DNA from: a virus
Length of the DNA: 24,483 nt
Reading direction: 5' to 3' (one strand)
IMG/VR virus record: IMGVR_UViG_3300025326_001455
Location: 1-24,483 of that record
The translations under genes were made by a program, and so were the position numbers. Shown here piece after piece: positions 7,792 through 14,645 of this stretch. The notes under the pieces are model-generated. The model worked only from the letters and a program-made list of their open reading frames with translations, did no database searches and was not told the DNA's origin. How positions within the stretch are numbered: position 1 is the first letter of the stretch; each line of letters opens with the position of its first letter.

Positions 7792-8426
7792 TAGGCGCCC
7801 GTCCCGACTTCCCCACGGTCCACGATGGTGCCGTTGTCACTCACGACCGCTTCCTGATCCTTGGTGGTCGCGTCATCCGCGTAGAGTGCATACTCGGTCG
7901 CGCTCTGGGTGTGCCGGTTCCGCCACGCCTTGTAGAGGTAGTCAATCTTGGTCACGACATCCGGGTTGACCGGCGGGGCGCCTTGACCTGGTTCAGTGCG
8001 CGCATCGTCCAAGAGGGCAAGAATGGCCGAGTCCGTCAGGGCGGTATCGGCTTCTGTGTTCACGTCGGCCTTCTCCTGGGTCGTGAGGCCAGCCGCCAGC
8101 GCCACCACCATCCAGAGCTTCGTGCCCGCCTTGCTCATGCTATCCACTGTACCAGCGGACAGGAACACATCAAGTTCATCGCCATCGGCCAGCGCCAGTG
8201 TCACGTTGTCAATATCCAGCGCAATCCGGTGCGCGCCGGTCACCGCCGACGCGCCGTTGTAGTCGTGGTCCACCGAGAGTGTGAGCCCCGCGTTCACATA
8301 GTCGCCGCCGTTGATCGAGGCGCGCAGCGCGGGCGTACCCGCGAGGGTAATCATCGCGCCCGTCGTGCCGTAGGTGTTGAACGCGAAGTAGTGCGTCCCG
8401 GTCTCGAGGAGAATAGGTTGTCGCAT
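7791..8426 (-). CDS. Predicted virion structural protein
   Basis: 211 residues. The N-terminal half is beta-rich (TGTHYFAFNTYGTTGAMITL, RIALDIDNVTLALADGDEL). A hydrophobic helix KLWMVVALAAGL and an acidic linker follow. The C-terminus contains KIDYLYKAWRNRHTQSAT and ends in a Gly-rich segment, a form I recognise from phage virion proteins annotated only as hypothetical. It sits between a jelly-roll protein and a small conserved protein, with a 4-base gap and a stop/start overlap. A role in tail or capsid surface assembly is inferred from order only. Confidence 0.6.
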   Translation of the reverse strand: MRQPILLETGTHYFAFNTYGTTGAMITLAGTPALRASINGGDYVNAGLTLSVDHDYNGASAVTGAHRIALDIDNVTLALADGDELDVFLSAGTVDSMSKAGTKLWMVVALAAGLTTQEKADVNTEADTALTDSAILALLDDARTEPGQGAPPVNPDVVTKIDYLYKAWRNRHTQSATEYALYADDATTKDQEAVVSDNGTIVDRGEVGTGA

Positions 8427-8432
8427 GGTGTG

Positions 8433-9158
8433 TTAGGCTCCTACCTGTACGAGTCCACCGGGACCGACGAGTTGGGCGATACCAGCGCCAGCAGACACGT
8501 CGCTGCCATCGTGATCTAACTCAATCAGTGCCGCCGCAATCGCGGATGAGGTAAAACCGCTCGCGGTCATGGCGGACTGGTTAATGGGGGAAAATCGCGC
8601 ATTAGCGCGAACCCCGTCAGGGGCGGCGTGTTGCGCACCGCACTGGTAGTGGTCTACATCATCCAGTCCCGCCGTCATAGCCCCCGTCGCCGCCGCGTTG
8701 GCAATGACCATCAAGACGCCGTTCCACACATCGGTCAGTCCGCTATCAAACGTCACCGTGATCGTCGTATCCGCCGCCACGCTTCCCATCTTAATCTGTA
8801 CAGGCGCTTCGTTCGCATTGCTGAGCAGAAAGACGGTACCGACATGGCAGTCCTGTGTTTCTGCGGTAAATGTGGCGGTCAGTTGGCCAGCCGACGGGGA
8901 CGCGCCAATGGTGCCCGTGAACACGGTCAGGCGCAGATCGCCAATAAGTATGTTCCCCCGTGCCGTCCAAGTGACGTTCCAGCCATTAGTGCCTGCGAGC
9001 GTCGGCGTCACGGATTGCCCAGCCGCGCGCCGTGCCTGCGAGACAACGATGTAAACGCCGCTGTCCACTGGTGTCGTTGAGACATTTGTATATGCGGTGG
9101 CATCGGCGTTCGACGCCCAGCTGGCGGCGGAAATCTTACGAGATGCTGTCGAGGCCAT
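8433..9158 (-). CDS. Beta-sandwich surface/fibre-like virion protein
   Basis: 241 residues from ATG 9158, which overlaps the upstream TAA (TAATG) and is preceded by GGAG. The in-frame extension to 9230 lies in the previous gene and was not used. The sequence is nearly all beta type, with small residues: VVSQARRAAGQSVTPTL, GTNGWNVTWTARGNI, LTVFTGTIGASPSAGQLT. This is a jelly-roll pattern also seen in the protein encoded at 11679-12851, which has an equivalent PSGW strand followed by a size-changing loop. The C-terminal 30 residues are Gly-rich. It is probably a decoration or receptor-contact protein on the virion. Confidence 0.6.
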   Translation of the reverse strand: MASTASRKISAASWASNADATAYTNVSTTPVDSGVYIVVSQARRAAGQSVTPTLAGTNGWNVTWTARGNILIGDLRLTVFTGTIGASPSAGQLTATFTAETQDCHVGTVFLLSNANEAPVQIKMGSVAADTTITVTFDSGLTDVWNGVLMVIANAAATGAMTAGLDDVDHYQCGAQHAAPDGVRANARFSPINQSAMTASGFTSSAIAAALIELDHDGSDVSAGAGIAQLVGPGGLVQVGA

Positions 9159-10378
9159 TATGGGGTCTCCTCCGCACTGATAAACGGCCCGTTCCAGTCC
9201 GCTGTCCGAATGATCGCCGCCCCGTGGCACCAGAGATCAAACGGGAAGTCGCCAGCTCCGACATTCCAATTCGGGCCGTTGTTGCCCATCTGCCACCCGG
9301 AGAGGAATGCCGTATCCTCGATATTGAGGTCGCTGGTTGTGGCGAACGTGGTGGAGCCGCCACCCGCCGCGTTCTTGAAATCCGCGTCGGTGAGCAGCAG
9401 GACGTTACTGGAATCGTAAATCCGACAATGCGGGAGAAATGTCGTTGTGCCGGTTCGCTCGAACTGAAACTCGATGCGATAGGTTTGGTTCTTGTTGAGC
9501 GCGGTAGCTCGCCAGCGGTTGTTGGGATAGCTGTTGGCGTTGGCGAAATTGAACTGTGGATTCCACGTTCCGTCGTCGTTGACGGGCGTCTCCCACATCC
9601 AGTTCATGGACCCGGCGGCGGGACCATCCTGCACCGTATGCGGTGTCGCGCTGCCTTGGGCTGGCACACTGTCGGGGACTTGATAGCGCTGATACCAGCG
9701 GTAGTAGAGACTCGCCCCAACGCCGGGGATCGCCCAATGGCTATTGGTGTGCGTGATGCGTAGTTGATCGGTGTAGATCGTCTGACCAGGAAACGCCGTC
9801 CCGGAAAACTCCGCGATACTCTTGTAGACGTTCGTGCTTGGAAAATCCAGGCCGGTGGCGGCGAGCACGGTGTTCAATGTTCCGTTGCCTGATTGCGTGT
9901 CCCACGGCAAGGTTTGGTCGGTATCACGCACCGCCGCGTCACCCGCGCCGGTCCCGGTGATCCACGCTGTACGGAAGACCACGTCCCCAGGGACACCACC
10001 CGCAGCCGCATAGGTGAAGCCGTTCGTCAAAGTGTCGCTGCCGTGGTAGTCGGCAATCACGACATCCACTGCGCCGTCCGCGTGGGCTGGCAACGTCACA
10101 TCCACATAGGGATATGGGGTCCCAACGCCATAACTGGAGGCTGTTACTGTGGCGGCATTACCGCCGATGGTGACGGTGGGCGTGGCGCGGAGGCGGGTAC
10201 AGTTGATCCGCAGGGTCTCGCCCCCAGCTCCAGTAGAGGGAGAGACTGAGAGGATTTCAGACGCGGTCGGAACGGCAGCGGCTGCCGCTCGGCCACGAGA
10301 CAATGCGAGGTAGCCCCGTTCGTTACGCAGCCGCTCCAGCACCCACAGCCCCGAGGGACGACGGGAGTAAGTTGGCAT
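9158..10378 (-). CDS. Virion fibre/decoration protein with IPT/TIG-type Ig domain
   Basis: 406 residues. After a basic N-terminus comes an IPT/TIG-like immunoglobulin domain at about 40-125: ILSVSPSTGAGGETLRINCT, then TVTIGGNAATVTASS and VDVVIADYHGS, the usual strand order. Residues about 130-406 form a Trp/Tyr/Asn-rich beta domain (SLYYRWYQRYQVPDS, NRWRATALNKNQTYRIEF) resembling concanavalin-type jelly rolls that bind carbohydrate. Such two-domain proteins are common as phage surface fibres or decorations. The ATG lies in the exact 18-bp repeat shared with the gene starting at 7539. Carbohydrate binding is inference. Confidence 0.65.
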   Translation of the reverse strand: MPTYSRRPSGLWVLERLRNERGYLALSRGRAAAAAVPTASEILSVSPSTGAGGETLRINCTRLRATPTVTIGGNAATVTASSYGVGTPYPYVDVTLPAHADGAVDVVIADYHGSDTLTNGFTYAAAGGVPGDVVFRTAWITGTGAGDAAVRDTDQTLPWDTQSGNGTLNTVLAATGLDFPSTNVYKSIAEFSGTAFPGQTIYTDQLRITHTNSHWAIPGVGASLYYRWYQRYQVPDSVPAQGSATPHTVQDGPAAGSMNWMWETPVNDDGTWNPQFNFANANSYPNNRWRATALNKNQTYRIEFQFERTGTTTFLPHCRIYDSSNVLLLTDADFKNAAGGGSTTFATTSDLNIEDTAFLSGWQMGNNGPNWNVGAGDFPFDLWCHGAAIIRTADWNGPFISAEETP

Positions 10379-10393
10379 ACTGAAAGTTACCTA
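10376..10393 (-). promoter_or_regulatory. 18-bp gene-start repeat, copy 2
   Basis: Identical to copy 1 at 7537-7554, here ending in the ATG of the IPT/TIG-domain gene. The flanking sequence differs, so the repeat is confined to the leader and start codon. Confidence 0.6.
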
Positions 10394-10414
10394 GTTTCTG
10401 CGTGTCACGCTATG

Positions 10415-10918
10415 TTAGACCCAGCGGTGAAATCGGGACAGGACACGCTGGATGGCCTTGACGAGCCAGACCCAGCACCGGGACCACCAGGAGCGCCAAC
10501 GGGCCGCCCATTGGGACGTACGTTGTCTCAGCACCCGAAGACTGGTCAGGGGTGCCCGGAGCGAGAACCCGGACGCCAGCGAGAGGCTGGCGGTCTTGGC
10601 CTTCAGGTCGTCATCCACGGTCTTGCTGGTGACGGTGCTCAGTGCCGGGTCCCAGGAATCACAGTCGTAGAACGTGGCGTTTACCCCAGCGGCGGTAAAG
10701 GCTTCCGCCAACTTGGTGCGCTGCTCCGGCAACATCTGCCAGTTGCAGACGTAGTACTCTGGGGTCGGGATGACCTCAGGGTCCGTCGGAAACGGCCAAC
10801 TGACGGTGAATGTCCCTCGCCCGCCAGGAACCACGGTGGCACAAGCATCGTTGGCCGCGTCGCGTTGCGCGGCGGGGACGGCGATGAGGGCGCGAGTGGT
10901 GTATTTGGTCAAGGGCAT
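10415..10918 (-). CDS. Unknown virion-operon protein with a Trp/Arg-rich C-terminal tail
   Basis: 167 residues; the ATG at 10918 overlaps the upstream stop (ATGA). Residues 1-120 look like a small alpha/beta domain (TKYTTRALIAVPAAQRDAAN, FTVSWPFPTDPEVIP, YYVCNWQMLPEQRTKL). No family is recognised. The last 31 residues (137-167) contain seven Trp and seven Arg or Lys, as in RWRSWWSRCWVWLVKAIQR, a cationic amphipathic pattern that would bind membranes. The tail could be real. Alternatively a frameshift near 10560 could have replaced a Gly/Pro/Ser-rich or hydrophobic tail that is open in the other two frames. Confidence 0.6.
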   Translation of the reverse strand: MPLTKYTTRALIAVPAAQRDAANDACATVVPGGRGTFTVSWPFPTDPEVIPTPEYYVCNWQMLPEQRTKLAEAFTAAGVNATFYDCDSWDPALSTVTSKTVDDDLKAKTASLSLASGFSLRAPLTSLRVLRQRTSQWAARWRSWWSRCWVWLVKAIQRVLSRFHRWV

Positions 10919-11682
10919 CAGATAATTCCCCACCGGGTGGTCAGATAGGCTTCGACTTGTTCGCGATCAGCGTCGGATAAGGCGCTGTCGTAGAGCAGAA
11001 CCTCACCAACATCCACATCGCACGCCTGGGTGCCATCTCCCGACACAGCACCGACGGCAAGGGTAGTGACGCTCAGCACCTCGTCACGCGGGTCAAAGGT
11101 GCTGCTGGAGGTGCCATTCTGATACACAGTCATGGCGGTGGCGTCTGTCGCGAGGGCCGTCAGCACGCGCCACGAGGCAGCGGTTGCTCCGGTGAGAGTT
11201 ACCCGCGCCAGGGTTTGATTGTACTGCCACAGCCAGAGCGTAGCGTTCAGCAGCGAGTTGCACTTCATGGTCGCGTTACCGCCAAAGCCGAACAGGGATT
11301 GGTGTATGGCAGTAGGAGCAACCCGCTTGGCGCCGACAATAACAAGGGTTTGCGCGGTGCGCGCCGCCAAGGTGATTCCCAAGGCGTCGTCGGTCCCATC
11401 AAAGCGCACAAGCGGCAAACCGTTCTGGCCAGTCTGAATCCACAGCGGACGCTTGGTTTCTGTCGCTTGTGTGGCATCATTCCCATTCCCGCTGCTATCC
11501 ACCCACGTCGCGACCGGGTCCCCGTCATCCAGGCCCGTGATGGCGTCGGCTTTGAGCCAGAGGGCGGGGGAGAGGTCCAGCGGGCTGAACACGCTGCCAC
11601 GCTGGGAAGCCCCGGCCAGCAGGGCGTCGGCGAAGCGCACGCGCCAGAGTTCCGCGCGGACTAAATCGGCGAGGGGTGTCAC
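10918..11682 (-). CDS. LamG/concanavalin A-like lectin domain virion protein
   Basis: 254 residues, starting at a GTG (11682) that overlaps the upstream stop (GTGA). The opening LDLSPALWLKADAITGLDDG followed by VATWVDSSGNGNDATQ is the standard start of phage and bacterial LamG-like jelly-roll domains. PLVRFDGTDDALG follows. The end VGEVLLYDSALSDADREQVE, then YLTTRWG, is the usual closing strand and helix. The domain fills residues about 33-254. These domains bind carbohydrate or serve as structural beta sandwiches on the virion surface. Partners are unknown. Confidence 0.8.
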   Translation of the reverse strand: MTPLADLVRAELWRVRFADALLAGASQRGSVFSPLDLSPALWLKADAITGLDDGDPVATWVDSSGNGNDATQATETKRPLWIQTGQNGLPLVRFDGTDDALGITLAARTAQTLVIVGAKRVAPTAIHQSLFGFGGNATMKCNSLLNATLWLWQYNQTLARVTLTGATAASWRVLTALATDATAMTVYQNGTSSSTFDPRDEVLSVTTLAVGAVSGDGTQACDVDVGEVLLYDSALSDADREQVEAYLTTRWGII

Positions 11683-12851
11683 AGGATTATCGTCTCATCC
11701 TGGCGCTTCACGTATTTTTCAGCGCGTTCAGCGGGGAAGAGAATAGTGCGAGTGAGGAGAACCGTGCGAACAACCGCTCCTCCAGCAACCGTTGCTTCTG
11801 TGCTTACGGTGGCAATCGCTGTGGCGACCGCCGCGAGCGCACGGCGAAAGGTGCTCCGGGTAGCCAACCCGGCGACGCCGAGCGCGGTGGCTGACAGCGT
11901 GCGGCGAAAGGTCACGAGCTTGGTGAGCAGCGCCGTGCCGATGGCCGTGGCGCTCATCGTGACCTTGAACACGAGTTTGGTGCTGAGAGCGGCAACCCCC
12001 ACCGCCGTGGCGGCGAGTGCCTGCTTGAAGACTTTAACCGCCGTGAGCGCCGCGACGCCAACAGCCGTGGCCGCAAGGGCACGAAGGAAGGTTGTTTGCG
12101 TGCTCAGAGCCGCAACGGCAAGCGCGGTGGCGACGAGCGATTGCTGGAAGGTTTGTGAGCCAGAAGGCCGAATCTCAAAGCCAATGGTGCCGGATTCGTC
12201 GTTGGCGCCCCCAAGCACACCGCCGGTAATTGTGCCGGGGTCCACATCTGGTGTCCCCACCATGAACGCCAGGCAGAGGCCCACTGGCCCTAAGGTGGAG
12301 CTGACAAACTCCAGGTAGCCCGCCCAGGCGCCGCCGGACTCTCCGGTGATGTCCGAGTGGGTGTTGTCGTCGTCTTGGCACATGAGGGCCACGGCTTTCG
12401 CCCCAGCAACCGTGGTGATAACGGTGGGCGCTTGCGGGTCCTGCTCATGTGCGATATCGGAGAAGCTGGCGAATGGCACTATCTCGGCGAGGGTGCCCGA
12501 CACATAGCCATCAAAGCTATAGATGCGTCCGGCCCGGCCATTGGTGCCGCCGCCGGTGCCGAATCCTACTGTGGCACCGTCCTCAGTGCCTATCGCGAGC
12601 TTGCCAAAGCACCAGTGGCGGGCGGTTGCGGTGCCGGTGCCGAGCGGCGCGCCGACGGTGATATCGGCGGGATCGGGATAGAGCAGCGACCACCCACTCG
12701 GCGTGGTGGGGTTGGTGGTAATCCCCGTGTGCATGACATGGGCGATAAGAATGTCATTCGCCGCCACGACCGCCGGACACACAAGGTCGAGCGAGACGCC
12801 GTTAGCCTCGGTCCCGGCGCCAGCACCCGAGGACTTAAAGGCTATCGCCAC
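11679..12851 (-). CDS. Jelly-roll virion protein with six 20-residue C-terminal repeats
   Basis: 390 residues from a GTG at 12851, 6 bases after the upstream stop. Residues 1-230 form a beta sandwich (SSGAGAGTEANGVSLDL, TPSGWSLLYPDP, ARHWCFGKLAIGTEDGATV, GRIYSFDGYVSGT), similar in layout to the protein at 8433-9158. Residues 233-352 are six consecutive 20-residue repeats with the pattern F(+)(+)xLxATAxxVAxLxTx, for example TTFLRALAATAVGVAALTAV. The C-terminus (353-390) is basic and ends VKRQDETIIL. The repeats are strongly hydrophobic with a basic pair near each start and could form a solenoid or a helical bundle. The function of the repeats is unknown. No catalytic motif is seen. Confidence 0.7.
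   Translation of the reverse strand: MAIAFKSSGAGAGTEANGVSLDLVCPAVVAANDILIAHVMHTGITTNPTTPSGWSLLYPDPADITVGAPLGTGTATARHWCFGKLAIGTEDGATVGFGTGGGTNGRAGRIYSFDGYVSGTLAEIVPFASFSDIAHEQDPQAPTVITTVAGAKAVALMCQDDDNTHSDITGESGGAWAGYLEFVSSTLGPVGLCLAFMVGTPDVDPGTITGGVLGGANDESGTIGFEIRPSGSQTFQQSLVATALAVAALSTQTTFLRALAATAVGVAALTAVKVFKQALAATAVGVAALSTKLVFKVTMSATAIGTALLTKLVTFRRTLSATALGVAGLATRSTFRRALAAVATAIATVSTEATVAGGAVVRTVLLTRTILFPAERAEKYVKRQDETIIL
11796..12155 (-). repeat. Six in-frame tandem 60-bp repeats
   Basis: Six units of exactly 60 bp with no length variation encode residues 233-352 of the jelly-roll protein. At DNA level the units keep a shared core around a GCC-ACG/GCG-GC(T/C)-GT stretch but have diverged by substitution. 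They therefore look old and selected, not a recent expansion. The first and last units are the most diverged. Confidence 0.9.
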
Positions 12852-12857
12852 GAGCCG

Positions 12858-13229
12858 TTATGTCTGTTGGAGCGAAATTGTGAACTCGATGGCGTCGTTG
12901 AGCGCCAGCACGATCCCGGTGAAGTCGCCGTGCACAATGAGGTTTCCCGCCGCCGCCGCGTCAAACAGTCCGGCGTTGGTGATCGTCTTGGCCCCGTCCG
13001 CCGTGATCGTGCCGACCCACTGGTTCGTGTCGGCGGCGGGCTGTGAGGTGCTCGCCGCCACACGGGCCTCGGTCGCCTCGGTAAACAGAGTCGTGTCGCC
13101 CTTGGCCGCCGTGCCCGCGCCCGTGCCCCACGCAACCTTCCCGTTCGTGTTGTCGAGGTGCGTGGCGCTCGTACCGTCAATCAGGTCGGCAACCACCGCC
13201 TCCCCCGCGCTCGTGTATATCGTAGCCAT
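12858..13229 (-). CDS. Conserved phage virion protein, probable decoration type
   Basis: 123 residues. AGGAG lies 7 bases before the ATG. The sequence MATIYTSAGEAVVADLIDGT, then KVAWGTGAGTAAKGDTTLFT, then AKTITNAGLFDA and IEFTISLQQT, follows a pattern I recognise from many phage structural proteins of about 120 residues, in which each module is near-identical. They are beta-rich and lie among tail or decoration genes. The exact role is not known. It directly precedes the repeat protein and is in the same operon. Confidence 0.75.
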   Translation of the reverse strand: MATIYTSAGEAVVADLIDGTSATHLDNTNGKVAWGTGAGTAAKGDTTLFTEATEARVAASTSQPAADTNQWVGTITADGAKTITNAGLFDAAAAGNLIVHGDFTGIVLALNDAIEFTISLQQT

Positions 13230-13232
13230 GTG

Positions 13233-13457
13233 TTACTCCTTCTTCGGCTTGCTGATAACGCCCAGATTGTGCCAGGTACCCGTCGCGGCCCGATACACGC
13301 GAGCGCTGATTGTCGCTTCCGGCTCACTCCACACCACCAACGGCCCACCGCCGCCTTTCCGCTCGTACACGCGCCCGCGCATGCCTGCGGGAGCAATGCG
13401 CCGCTCACCGCATCGCCAGGCGCGATACCGCTCAAAGAGCCTGCGCAGCATTCCCAT
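13233..13457 (-). CDS. Small basic protein of unknown function
   Basis: 74 residues if started at ATG 13457; an ATG two codons later (13451) and one at 13481 are alternatives. GAGAAA lies upstream of 13457. The start overlaps the end of the preceding membrane protein gene by 26 bp. It is rich in Arg (MGMLRRLFERYRAWRCGERR), with a short beta-like C-terminal half (PLVVWSEPEATISARVYR, TWHNLGVI). The stop is 3 bases before the next gene's start. No family is recognised. Confidence 0.55.
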   Translation of the reverse strand: MGMLRRLFERYRAWRCGERRIAPAGMRGRVYERKGGGGPLVVWSEPEATISARVYRAATGTWHNLGVISKPKKE

Positions 13458-13644
13458 TGATGCGTTTCTCGATGCGGTCAAGCCGCGTGATAATCTCTAT
13501 ATATTGGTGCTCGACAATCTCCGTGGAGGCTTTACCATCCACATCCTTGCGGACACCTTTCACGCGCTCATTGAGCGCGCCCCAGCCGACGAGGCCGCCC
13601 ACGGCGAGCGTGCCAATGGCAATCGCGTACCCTGGGTCAATCAT
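13432..13644 (-). CDS. Small membrane protein with coiled coil, holin-like
   Basis: 70 residues: one membrane segment at about 7-24 (AIAIGTLAVGGLVGWGAL), then a charged helix with heptad character (NERVKGVRKDV...YIEIITRLDRIEKRI). One N-terminal transmembrane segment plus a coiled coil is seen in some phage lysis accessory proteins (holin or spanin-like) and in small virion membrane proteins. The ATG overlaps the stop of the 40-codon gene upstream (ATGA). The only lytic enzyme in the window is on the opposite strand, so a lysis role rests on topology alone. Confidence 0.6.
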   Translation of the reverse strand: MIDPGYAIAIGTLAVGGLVGWGALNERVKGVRKDVDGKASTEIVEHQYIEIITRLDRIEKRINGNAAQAL

Positions 13645-13763
13645 TTCGATGTGCTCACTGGAATGGTCATGGTTAACCCTGAGAGCGGCCCGAGTGCGTT
13701 CGTCGTGGCGCCGCCGGTGGACTTGGTTTTACCTCCACTCACCGCCAAGGCGGTCGCGGCCAT
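13641..13763 (-). CDS. 40-residue small protein tiled between two genes
   Basis: The 118-bp gap between two annotated genes contains a frame of exactly fitting length. Its ATG overlaps the upstream TAA (TAATG at 13763) and its TGA overlaps the downstream ATG (ATGA at 13644). The product starts MAATALAVSGGKTKSTGG and ends PVSTSK; it is rich in Ser, Thr and Gly, with a short Leu/Pro middle. Overlap at both ends matches the rest of the operon and is unlikely by chance. No family is recognised. Confidence 0.65.
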   Translation of the reverse strand: MAATALAVSGGKTKSTGGATTNALGPLSGLTMTIPVSTSK

Positions 13764-14131
13764 TAGAAACTCACACCATTCACAATCAGCGAGGTGTAGG
13801 ACAGCGTACTGTCCACGTAGGGCGTGACGTGCGCGCGAATCCAGCGATAGCCGGGTGGGTCAAAGGTGATGAGCCCTGGTGTAACGCCAACCATGTTGAC
13901 CCCCGTAACCAGCGACCAACCAGCCGTAGAGGTCGCGCCGCCCAAATCCGAGGCTTGCAGGCCGTCCGCGTTGCTCCCCTCAACGGTGAAGCGACTGGCG
14001 CCGAGCGAGCCGATAGAGGCGAAGGACATGGTGACCAGCCGGAAATCTCCGGCGAACCACGGCCCCGAGGTATTGGTCGAGGCGGAATCCGCCCCCATGA
14101 GCACCTTACGATTTGTGTAGTGATACGCCAC
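13763..14131 (-). CDS. Predicted beta-rich virion protein
   Basis: 122 residues from a GTG at 14131 with a full AGGAGG 7 bases upstream. It is beta-rich throughout: GDFRLVTMSFASIGSLG, RFTVEGSNADGLQ, WSLVTGVNMVGVTPG, YRWIRAHVTPYVD. The order suggests a jelly-roll or Ig-like fold, as in phage decoration proteins; PGYRWIRAHVTP resembles the closing strands of discoidin-like domains but is too weak to assign. It follows a hairpin-containing gap and lies two genes after the homing endonuclease. Confidence 0.65.
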   Translation of the reverse strand: MAYHYTNRKVLMGADSASTNTSGPWFAGDFRLVTMSFASIGSLGASRFTVEGSNADGLQASDLGGATSTAGWSLVTGVNMVGVTPGLITFDPPGYRWIRAHVTPYVDSTLSYTSLIVNGVSF

Positions 14132-14143
14132 GGTGTCCTCCTA

Positions 14144-14197
14144 ATGAAACAGGCTGGGCTTTTCGCGGCCCAGCCCGTAGACATGCTGCTGTTTCAT
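14144..14197. promoter_or_regulatory. Two-part hairpin in the gap between virion genes
   Basis: The 73-bp gap 14132-14204 folds into nested stems. An outer 9-bp pair is ATGAAACAG (14144-14152) with CTGTTTCAT (14189-14197), and an inner 8-bp GC stem is 14152-14159 with 14168-14175. No T-run follows on either strand, so it is not a classical terminator. A stabilising or RNA-processing element in the operon transcript is possible. The minus strand also reads as an 18-codon frame (14141-14197), which the symmetry may explain. Confidence 0.55.
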
Positions 14198-14204
14198 GCT
14201 GCGC

Positions 14205-14642
14205 TTACGCCACTGGCGTAATCTTCACAAACACCCAACTTTGCGCCGACTGGTTTTGCTCCAACGTCGAAACGTTCGACAGCCGGAACTCGATTTGGCC
14301 CGCGACCGTGACGTGCGAGTGTGGCACAAGGCCACTCGAAATTGAGGAGGCGGCGCCACTCTTGATCACGCCAGTCAAAATCACGTCACCAATGGCGGCT
14401 CCGGCCCAAGCGATTCCGGTGAAACTGGACGCCGAGCCCTGCACCACAAAGGCACCGACCAGCGAGGAAATGGAGCTGATCGTCGGGAAGTTGAAGCCGC
14501 CACGCGAGATGCTGGACGCCCAAATGGCGTTGCCGACAATGGTGGCGCTGGAACTCAGCCGTGAGACCGCGATTCTCCCCTCGTCTCCCAAAGAGACATT
14601 GGAGAAGACGGTGGTGTCGCCGGAAAGATAGCCCACGGGCAT
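14205..14642 (-). CDS. Predicted beta-rich virion protein
   Basis: 145 residues, ATG 14642, starting MPVGYLSGDTTVFSNVSLGD. Ser, Gly and Ala dominate, with alternating beta strands: RIAVSRLSSSATIVGNAIW, FNFPTISSISSLVGAFVVQG, GDVILTGVIKSG, IEFRLSNVSTLE and a hydrophobic end WVFVKITPVA. The repeated small-residue strands recall phage head decoration or tail proteins, but no family can be named. It sits 3 bases after the homing endonuclease gene, which apparently separated it from the major capsid gene. Confidence 0.65.
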   Translation of the reverse strand: MPVGYLSGDTTVFSNVSLGDEGRIAVSRLSSSATIVGNAIWASSISRGGFNFPTISSISSLVGAFVVQGSASSFTGIAWAGAAIGDVILTGVIKSGAASSISSGLVPHSHVTVAGQIEFRLSNVSTLEQNQSAQSWVFVKITPVA

Positions 14643-14645
14643 AGG

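Noticed and set aside
9159-9230. N-terminal extension of the beta-sandwich protein
   Set aside because: It lies inside the previous gene; GGAG and a TAATG overlap favour ATG 9158.
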